NCBI GenBank assembly: GCA_910587445.1
Contig: CAJULE010000005.1
Coordinates: 46,899 to 110,898 of the forward strand
Source of the DNA: an uncultured Christensenellaceae bacterium
GTDB lineage: Bacteria > Bacillota > Clostridia > Christensenellales > Pumilibacteraceae
DNA: 64,000 nt
Reading direction: 5' to 3'
The position numbers and the translations under genes are program-made. The notes under the pieces were generated by a model, which saw only the letters and a list, made by a program, of their open reading frames with translations, did not search any database and was not told the origin of the DNA. This document shows, piece after piece, positions 58,904 to 64,000 of the stretch. How positions within the stretch are numbered: position 1 is the stretch's first letter; every line of letters starts with the position of its first letter.

Positions 58904-59848
58904 CTATTTTGCTCCGTCAAAGCTTTCGCTTGAGTCGTCTTTTGCTGCGTCTTCATTGGCGGACGGCTGTTCCTCTGCCGTTGCCGACTCCGAGGCATCT
59001 GCGGCGGAAAAATACTCGCTTTCTTTTACGCCCACGGCTTTATAATAGGAACTGTCTATCTTCACGCGGGGATTGTCCTTAAGCTTCAATATGTCGCTCT
59101 TTGTGAGTATTGTTTTTGTCGTAAACCAATCGGGTTTTATCTTCATACCGATATATGCGTATATGCAAACTCCGAGCGCTCCAAATACGTTTACGATCAT
59201 ATCGCCCATTGTATCGTTCAAGCCATTGCCTCTTGCCGAATTCATTATAAATTCACCCGTGGCAGTCGCATTCGGTATTTCCCCTATTATGCTGTCTTGC
59301 CACCGCTGCATATTCGCATTTGTCAAAGTGTCGACTGTGTACTCGACTATTTCCCACAGATATTCCGAAGTCATAGTAAAGCAGAACGTGAACAAAACCA
59401 CGAAAAACGGCGACAGTTTGAATTGAGCTTTAAACATATTATTCAGTATGCTCACGACGGAAAAGCTTGCGAAAGCAATGATGACGCCGCTCGTCGTATG
59501 CAGTATTTTATCGAATAATATAAGATGATCGTATGCACGATAAACTTCGCCCAACACAAAGTGGAAGAACAACAGAAAGTATAATACGATCGTTATATAG
59601 TTCGGTATAAACACCTTAAAACGCCTTTCGAGCAAAAGAGGAATATTCAGCGTCAATAATGTCATGACGCACATAAATATTTGATTAAGCGTTGTTTCCA
59701 AGCCTTCGTGCCTGACAAAATACATTACGACGGAAGCAAGAAGCGTTGCCAAAGTCAGGGCTTGAAAAATCCAATACAGCACTTTGACCGCTTTCGCCTT
59801 TCTTATAACAATAGTAGTATCTTTGTTTTCCGAATATTTTTTTCTCAC
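58904..59848 (-). CDS. Membrane protein, DUF2238-like
   Basis: A 314-residue protein with about seven hydrophobic segments up to residue 230 and an acidic, Ala/Ser-rich tail (about 265-314). FDKILHTTSGVIIAFASFSVV, EYLWEIVEYTVD and NDTMGDMIVNVFGALG resemble the conserved blocks of the DUF2238/YjdF family of inner membrane proteins. The function is unknown. The start is GTG with AGGAG six bases upstream. It follows galM by 28 bases and may be cotranscribed from the marR promoter. Confidence 0.65.
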   Translation of the reverse strand: MRKKYSENKDTTIVIRKAKAVKVLYWIFQALTLATLLASVVMYFVRHEGLETTLNQIFMCVMTLLTLNIPLLLERRFKVFIPNYITIVLYFLLFFHFVLGEVYRAYDHLILFDKILHTTSGVIIAFASFSVVSILNNMFKAQFKLSPFFVVLFTFCFTMTSEYLWEIVEYTVDTLTNANMQRWQDSIIGEIPNATATGEFIMNSARGNGLNDTMGDMIVNVFGALGVCIYAYIGMKIKPDWFTTKTILTKSDILKLKDNPRVKIDSSYYKAVGVKESEYFSAADASESATAEEQPSANEDAAKDDSSESFDGAK

Positions 59849-59876
59849 GTTTCACTCCTGAATCATATAATGCAAT

Positions 59877-60872
59877 TTATCTGAAATCAAAAACATATCG
59901 AATATATCCGGATTTGACTTCACCCGCTTTCAAGATCGGAGAAACAAAATTCGGTATGTTTATCGCGTTCGGAAAATACTGCGGCTCAAGGCAAAAAGCG
60001 TCGCGCGGTTTTAAAATTCGCTCGCCGATTTTCCCCTTTAAATAATTTGCCGAATAAAACTGCAAGCCCGGCAAATCGGTGTATACATCCATTTTCAAAT
60101 CATTCGACGCCGATTTGACGCAAGCCGCGTGGTTACCGTCGAGGATATAATTATGATCATAACCGCCTGCCAAAATCAACTGTTCATGCGGATTATCGAT
60201 GTCTCGACTCATCTTCTTGAACGATGTAAAATCAAACGGAGTATCCGAAACGTCAAGCGTCTCTCCCGTCGGAATGTGTTCGCCGTCGAGCAACAAAATT
60301 TTATTAGCATAAATCTTCAAATAAGATTCAAGCGCACTGTCCGTACTTTCCAAATCAAAATAAGCATGACAAGTCGGAGACCACAGAGTATCCTTATCGC
60401 TGCTTGCAGTATACTTGATTTCAAAAGCATTTCCTTCAAGCGTAAACCGCACGTCAAGGTTCAAGCGTCCGGGAAAACCGCTATCGCCGTCGTCGCTTAT
60501 AAGCGACATCGTAAGAGGAAGCTCGTCCGTGACTTCAAAAAAGCGGGTATCGAATCCTATTCCTCCGTGATTGCAGTTCTTTCCTTCGTTGGCTGTTATT
60601 TTATAAGTTTTGCCGTTCAGAACAAACTCCGAATTCCTTATTCTGTTTGAAACCCTTCCGATCGTAGCCCCGCAATACGAACCGCTGTCGAGCCGGTCGG
60701 AAACGGTATCGTACCCTATCACGACATTACGCTCACCGCTCGGAAGACTAAGTTTGATATATTGTACTGCCGCGCCGAAGTCGCTTATTCCGATCTCTAC
60801 ACCGTCACCCTTTAGAATATAGATATACGAATCCTTGCCTTCGAATCGATCATAGAAAATTCTTTCGATCAC
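59877..60872 (-). CDS. galM: Aldose 1-epimerase (galactose mutarotase)
   Basis: Interconverts alpha and beta anomers of aldoses for sugar use. It has 331 residues. Features: VIGYDTVSDRLDSGSYCGATIGRVSNRI (blocks), NHGGIGFDTRFF with a catalytic-type His, WSPTCHAYFDL with the second His, GGYDHNYIL and the Glu in FCLEPQYFPNA. The start is GTG with GGAGG six bases upstream. It lies 56 bases after the MarR-type gene. No other galactose gene is adjacent. Confidence 0.94.
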   Translation of the reverse strand: MIERIFYDRFEGKDSYIYILKGDGVEIGISDFGAAVQYIKLSLPSGERNVVIGYDTVSDRLDSGSYCGATIGRVSNRIRNSEFVLNGKTYKITANEGKNCNHGGIGFDTRFFEVTDELPLTMSLISDDGDSGFPGRLNLDVRFTLEGNAFEIKYTASSDKDTLWSPTCHAYFDLESTDSALESYLKIYANKILLLDGEHIPTGETLDVSDTPFDFTSFKKMSRDIDNPHEQLILAGGYDHNYILDGNHAACVKSASNDLKMDVYTDLPGLQFYSANYLKGKIGERILKPRDAFCLEPQYFPNAINIPNFVSPILKAGEVKSGYIRYVFDFR

Positions 60873-60928
60873 TTTATACCTCCGAATATATGCCGATACA
60901 TAAATTAGCCGTTACCGCAACCGATTTA

Positions 60929-61393
60929 TTACAAACCGACTTCGAACTTTTCCATTTGACGATCGAGTTTTGCGTTATAATCCTGTAGCATTTTCAAAAC
61001 TTTATTTGTTTCATAGCGCTCGTCATCGGTCATAACAATCTTCAAGTCGTCGTTTAATGCTCTTTTCATCTTACAATGGCGTTCGAAATCCGATTTCCCA
61101 TCTTCGGTCAACGCCAAATATACGTCTTTGTTGTTTCCCAGACGATTGTAACAGCGAACAATACCGCGACTCGCCATTCTTTTGGCAAGCTTACTGACCG
61201 CGCCGTCGGTTAAATACAGCAGTCTTGCAATACTCTTTATATTTTTATCGCCTTGTTCACCGAGTATATCTATAACATACATTTCCGTGCTTTTATAGGA
61301 CGGCATAAGTTGTTTGATCAGCTTAAATTCGATCAAACGCTTCTTGTTGAAAATATCCCATAGGCTTTTTAATATGTCTTCGTTTACGAACAT
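60929..61393 (-). CDS. MarR-family transcriptional regulator
   Basis: Winged-helix regulator, 154 residues. STEMYVIDILGEQGDKNIKSIARLLYLTDGAVSKLAKRM (blocks) is the DNA-binding part and LGNNKDVYLALTEDGK the wing. The open frame runs 41 codons further up through the promoter, but GAGGA and the promoter place the start at 61393. A palindrome sits at the predicted +1, so it likely represses itself and probably galM and the membrane gene behind it. Its ligand is unknown. Confidence 0.88.
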   Translation of the reverse strand: MFVNEDILKSLWDIFNKKRLIEFKLIKQLMPSYKSTEMYVIDILGEQGDKNIKSIARLLYLTDGAVSKLAKRMASRGIVRCYNRLGNNKDVYLALTEDGKSDFERHCKMKRALNDDLKIVMTDDERYETNKVLKMLQDYNAKLDRQMEKFEVGL

Positions 61394-61408
61394 ATTTATC
61401 AATATCCT

Positions 61409-61422
61409 CACGTTACAACGTG
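61409..61422. promoter_or_regulatory. Palindrome CACGTTACAACGTG, probable MarR operator
   Basis: Six-base arms CACGTT/AACGTG with a two-base centre lie just downstream of the marR -10 and cover +1 (near 61421). This is where MarR proteins bind to block their own promoters. Confidence 0.6.
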
Positions 61423-61427
61423 TTCGT

Positions 61428-61456
61428 ATTATAAACCCAAATAATTTCCGTGTCAA
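61428..61456 (-). promoter_or_regulatory. Promoter of marR-galM
   Basis: Consensus TTGACA (61451-61456), 17 bases, consensus TATAAT (61428-61433) on the minus strand. Confidence 0.85.
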
Positions 61457-61538
61457 CAATTTAATATGGACAAATATTCCTTTCTTACTATTTGCTTGCT
61501 GTTTTAAAGCATACAAGCATAGAAAAATGTAAGAAAAA

Positions 61539-61566
61539 TCGGAACTCCGTATGTACGGAATTCCGA
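61539..61566 (-). terminator. Terminator of the lipoprotein gene
   Basis: On the minus strand TCGGAATTCCGT and ACGGAGTTCCGA make 12 pairs (one G-U) around ACAT, followed by TTTTTC. It is 24 bases past the stop. The G-U pair fits only minus-strand RNA. Confidence 0.85.
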
Positions 61567-61589
61567 CTTTCGTTTATCCATTCGGCAAA

Positions 61590-63260
61590 TCAGTTTTTTT
61601 CTATGTTCTCGTCCGTGCAATGAATTGTATAAGACCCCACATACGAATCCCAACTATTGCCTTTCTCAACAGCTTCCCACTGTGCTTTCGTCCCATTATA
61701 TGTTATGTCCGTAATACCCGATTGAATAAATGCCTGGTCACCGAGTTTTGTTACAGAAGTGCTTATCGTTACTGCGGCAAGATTTTCACAATGTCCGAAT
61801 GCCGATATGCCGATTGCCGTCACATTATTAGGAATAATTACGCTTGTAAGGTTATCGCAACCATCGAAAGCATAAGCGTGAATTTCATATGCAGCTCCGT
61901 TATAACCGTTCGGCAATACAAGTTCGGTTTCTTCGCCTGCGTATTCGACGAGATAAGCTTTATTTTCGCGCGCGGTGTAGAATGTATATCCGTCATCGGT
62001 TATGTGTATTCCGCTCGGGTCGTTTTTATTATATAGGATGTTGAGCGCATATAAACCGATCTGACCGTATGTCGCAGTCCAAACGTCACCGCCAAGCTCG
62101 ATTTTCAGGTTTGACAGATTGTAAATTTCCCAAAGCTTTGTACAACCCGAAAACGCGTAGTCTCCTATCTCCGTCATATTTTTCGGTATGGTTATACTGT
62201 GCAATCCTATGCAATTGTTAAACGCAGATTTACCGATAGACGTCACATTGTCATGCATTTTAATGCCTGTAAGTTTATTGTGGTTCGAAAACATGAAATC
62301 GGTGATTTTCGTCATGCTTTCGGGTATAGTCACAACACCTGCCATTCCGTAAGGAACGTGTATACTCTCGGTGACTGCTTTATTATACAGAATACCTTCT
62401 ATGGTTTTAAATTCGGGATTGTTTTCTTCGACATCGATACTTTCGAGTTTTTTACAATAATTTATGGAATTCAAATCTATTTCTGTTACGCTTGCGGGAA
62501 TTTTCAATCTTTTAACAGTATCGTATAGCCCAATGAAAGCCCATCTCCCGATTTTCGTAACGGGTTTACCGTTAAACTCGGAAGCTATTTCCGCTTCGGT
62601 CAAATCAACAAGAGCACTATAGTTTTGTTCGACGCTATAACTCGAACCGTCTTCGCTCAATTTGTATTCAAAACCGTCTTCCGTTACTATAACCGTACAG
62701 GAATCGCTTACCCCATCCGCCGTTGCCGTAACTGTTGCCGTGCCCTGCGATAAAGCTGTCACTTTCCCATTGTCTATAGTAGCAACGCTTTGCGGCTCAA
62801 TCGTCCAAATGATGTCCGACGTCGTATTTTCAGGATTGATAGACGCGTCTATCGTTTTGTCTGTTCCTCGTAAAAGAACGATAGGCGTACTGCTCAGATA
62901 GATCGATTGTACGGGAACTTTGTCCTTGACGGTAACGGTACAGATTGCGCTTATGTAATCGGCGGTTGCCGTTATCGTTGTCGTACCCGCCGAAACAGCG
63001 GTAACCTTTCCGCTTTCGGTAACGGTTGCTATACTGCTGTTCTCTGTTCTCCACGTTACCGCTTTATCGGTCGCGTCGTCCGGAAATACCGTTGCAATAA
63101 GCGTTGTCTCTTCACCCGATTCGAGAGTTATCTCGGTATCGCTTAGCGTAACGCTTGTCACGCGAACGGTAGTGTTGCCGTTGTCGCAAGCGACAAGACC
63201 GAATATGCAAGCTATCGAACAAACAAGAGCCGCAAGTGTGATGAGCAATTTCTTTTTCAT
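61590..63260 (-). CDS. BspA-like surface lipoprotein with two Big_2 domains
   Basis: A 556-residue exported protein. A signal peptide (1-24) ends in the lipobox GLVAC with C25 as the lipid-modified residue. Two bacterial Ig-like (Big_2) domains lie at about 33-110 and 115-192 (for example VTWRTENSSIATVTESGKVTAVSAGTT, in blocks). Then comes a Treponema/Bacteroides BspA-type leucine-rich region (about 220-545) with repeats such as ITIPKNMTEIGDYAFSGCTKL. Such proteins act at the cell surface, often in adhesion; ligand unknown. GGAGG lies upstream of the ATG. The long structured leader is described separately. Confidence 0.9.
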   Translation of the reverse strand: MKKKLLITLAALVCSIACIFGLVACDNGNTTVRVTSVTLSDTEITLESGEETTLIATVFPDDATDKAVTWRTENSSIATVTESGKVTAVSAGTTTITATADYISAICTVTVKDKVPVQSIYLSSTPIVLLRGTDKTIDASINPENTTSDIIWTIEPQSVATIDNGKVTALSQGTATVTATADGVSDSCTVIVTEDGFEYKLSEDGSSYSVEQNYSALVDLTEAEIASEFNGKPVTKIGRWAFIGLYDTVKRLKIPASVTEIDLNSINYCKKLESIDVEENNPEFKTIEGILYNKAVTESIHVPYGMAGVVTIPESMTKITDFMFSNHNKLTGIKMHDNVTSIGKSAFNNCIGLHSITIPKNMTEIGDYAFSGCTKLWEIYNLSNLKIELGGDVWTATYGQIGLYALNILYNKNDPSGIHITDDGYTFYTARENKAYLVEYAGEETELVLPNGYNGAAYEIHAYAFDGCDNLTSVIIPNNVTAIGISAFGHCENLAAVTISTSVTKLGDQAFIQSGITDITYNGTKAQWEAVEKGNSWDSYVGSYTIHCTDENIEKN

Positions 63261-63278
63261 AAAAAACCTCCGTTAAAT

Positions 63279-63308
63279 AAAAAAGTGCGCCAGTCAAAGC
63301 CAACGCAC
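63279..63308 (-). terminator. Attenuator terminator before the lipoprotein gene
   Basis: GTGCG and CGCAC (63304-63308 with 63285-63289, extended by two wobble pairs) close a loop, followed by TTTTTT (63279-63284), about 20 bases before the gene start. It lies inside the leader and could stop transcription before the gene. Confidence 0.6.
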
Positions 63309-63333
63309 GAAAAACGCAAACTCCGACTGTCGC
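63287..63333 (-). promoter_or_regulatory. Possible antiterminator pairing in the lipoprotein leader
   Basis: GCGACAGTC (RNA from 63333-63325) can pair with GACTGGCGC (RNA from 63295-63287) over nine positions with one mismatch. This would break the terminator at 63279-63308 and would also take two bases from the closing stem of the rod structure, so the two folds exclude each other. Confidence 0.5.
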
Positions 63334-63478
63334 CAAACAAGTTTATATGCAGTACGGGTAATTGTATCCACATAAATGAAATTTGCATTTTTACCAAATT
63401 CGCAATATGGACACAATGTAATCTTTTTATGCAATTAAAAAGCCCGTACTCCTAATTAGGGCATATAACTTGTTTGGC
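63332..63478 (-). ncRNA. Rod-like structured leader RNA (unclassified)
   Basis: The RNA begins at the predicted +1 with GCCAAACAAGTTATATGC (63478-63461), which pairs with GCATATAAACTTGTTTGGC (63350-63332), 18 pairs with one bulged A. Stacked on it is AGTACGGG/CCCGTACT (63450-63443 with 63358-63351). Further in, TTGTGTCCA/TGGATACAA (63416-63408 with 63370-63362) and GAATTTG/CAAATTTC (63401-63395 with 63385-63378) complete a long rod. A side hairpin CTTTTT/AAAAAG lies at about 63442-63423. Part of the 511-base gene-free gap 63261-63771. I do not know this class. Confidence 0.6.
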
Positions 63479-63484
63479 ACAATC

Positions 63485-63513
63485 AATATAACACATCTTA
63501 GAAAAAAAATCAA
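63485..63513 (-). promoter_or_regulatory. Promoter of the lipoprotein leader
   Basis: TTGATT (63508-63513), 17 bases, TATATT (63485-63490) on the minus strand. The start falls near 63478, the first base of the closing stem. Confidence 0.6.
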
Positions 63514-63677
63514 ATAAAAAAGCCCGATTGCGTTAAAATAAAATAGCTTTCGGAAAACTTTGCCGAAAATATTCATTCTTCCCCTTTTGTATGTAATGAA
63601 CATATGACAACGCCATCTGTTCGATATACAACATATGCACAAACATTAAAAAAATAATTATTTTTCTTTAATTTCAG

Positions 63678-63706
63678 TTGACATTGAGAAATCATTATGA
63701 TATATT
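63678..63706 (+). promoter_or_regulatory. Promoter of the tRNA cluster
   Basis: TTGACA (63678-63683), 17 bases, TATATT (63701-63706). The start near 63713 leaves a leader of about 60 bases with the small hairpin AAGCG/CGCTT near 63746-63758. Confidence 0.82.
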
Positions 63707-63771
63707 ATTAGGGTGCTCAAGGGTTGGTTTATGCGTAGGTGTAAAAAGCGCTACGCTTTAGACACGAACAT

Positions 63772-63847
63772 GATCCATTAGCTCAGTCGGTAGAGCACTT
63801 GACTTTTAATCAAGGTGTCCCGGGTTCGAATCCCGGATGGGTCACCA
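63772..63847 (+). tRNA. tRNA-Lys (UUU), CCA encoded
   Basis: Full cloverleaf: acceptor GATCCAT/ATGGGTC, D arm AGCTCAGTCGGTAGAGC, anticodon arm CTTGA-CTTTTAA-TCAAG with anticodon TTT at 63805-63807, T arm around GGTTCGAATCC. CCA is encoded at 63845-63847. Confidence 0.97.
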
Positions 63848-63850
63848 TTC

Positions 63851-63934
63851 GCGGATGTGGCGGAATTGGCAGACGCGTCGGACTTAGGATCCGATATCAC
63901 CGATGTGGGGGTTCAAGTCCCTTCATCCGCACCA
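63851..63934 (+). tRNA. tRNA-Leu (UAG), CCA encoded
   Basis: Class II tRNA with a variable arm. Acceptor GCGGATG/CATCCGC, anticodon stem TCGGA/TCCGA with loop CTTAGGA and anticodon TAG, a long variable arm (ATATCACCGATGT region), T arm GTTCAAGTC, and encoded CCA. Three bases after tRNA-Lys. Confidence 0.95.
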
Positions 63935-63946
63935 TAAATAGCTTTT

Positions 63947-64000
63947 GCGGAAGTGGCTCAGTGGTAGAGCGTTGCCTTGCCAAGGCAAATGTCGCGAGTT
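63947..64000 (+). tRNA. tRNA-Gly (GCC), 3' end cut by window edge
   Basis: Begins GCGGAAGTGGCTCAGTGGTA; anticodon arm TTGCC-TTGCCAA-GGCAA with anticodon GCC. The T arm is just starting at the window edge. Cotranscribed with the two tRNAs before it. Confidence 0.93.

Noticed and set aside
63427..63576. A 49-residue hydrophobic open frame on the minus strand with a GGGG-type ribosome site
   Set aside because: It runs through the lipoprotein promoter and into the stems of the leader RNA, and the tail has no family look. Coding and the structured RNA cannot both be the main use.
1..64000. CRISPR arrays, insertion sequences, phage genes, toxin-antitoxin or defence genes
   Set aside because: Looked for on both strands; no repeat-spacer pattern, transposase, integrase or defence-family protein is visible.

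Overview
The window looks like a chromosomal segment of a bacterium of the phylum Bacillota, most likely an uncultivated Clostridia-type anaerobe. This rests on gene order: rpmF-plsX-rnc-smc-ftsY-ylxM-ffh-rpsP-khpA-rimM-trmD-rbgA-rnhB-yraN, dprA-topA-hslV-hslU, infC-rpmI-rplT, iscR-iscS-iscU, and a thrS T-box. It also rests on strong AGGAGG ribosome sites and on housekeeping promoters of the TTGACA-17-TATAAT type. Genus and species cannot be read from the sequence. Nearly everything is on the minus strand. Only argGH, tmcAL and the tRNA cluster at the right end are on the plus strand.

Layout, left to right. 1-1912: 3' part of rpsB missing (cut by the window), yrzB with a Cys/His-rich tail, ruvX, and a 55-residue membrane-associated protein. 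1991-3960: iscR-iscS-iscU for iron-sulfur clusters. 4073-9534: hslV-hslU-hisS-tcdA-rseC-like-glyA, ending in a strong terminator. 9535-9786: a palindrome-rich insert between near-identical 17-base repeats. 9787-16257: a GT-C-like membrane protein, comM/yifB, dprA and topA. 16405-21200: rplS alone, then ruvCAB-queA-tgt. 21304-23908: argG-argH. 23966-31216: the T-box-controlled thrS, then infC-rpmI-rplT-trmH-yebC-proA-radC. 31325-35744: pta-ackA-comFC facing tmcAL, which uses the acetate. 35741-40688: alr, folate cyclo-ligase, rsmD, coaD, a coiled-coil protein, DAHP synthase and a patatin. 40752-46743: the F1Fo ATP synthase operon. 46927-58754: a secretion, ribosome-maturation and chromosome block. 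58904-61393: marR-galM-membrane protein. 61590-63260: a BspA-like surface lipoprotein. 63772-64000: tRNA-Lys, tRNA-Leu and the start of tRNA-Gly.

Most of the window is ordinary housekeeping. The points that stand out are as follows. The lipoprotein gene has a rod-like leader RNA of about 180 nt, beginning at the predicted +1, with mutually exclusive terminator and antiterminator pairings. A four-way-junction palindrome sits in the hslV promoter region. An unclassified structured leader precedes pta. The ATP synthase delta subunit is cut to its C-terminal domain, and the a and c subunits have unusual ion-path residues. A perfect 12-bp inverted repeat overlaps +1 of the ylxM-ffh operon. The ruvC and argG promoters face each other with overlapping -10 boxes. 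All functions are inferred from sequence motifs read by eye; no database search was possible.
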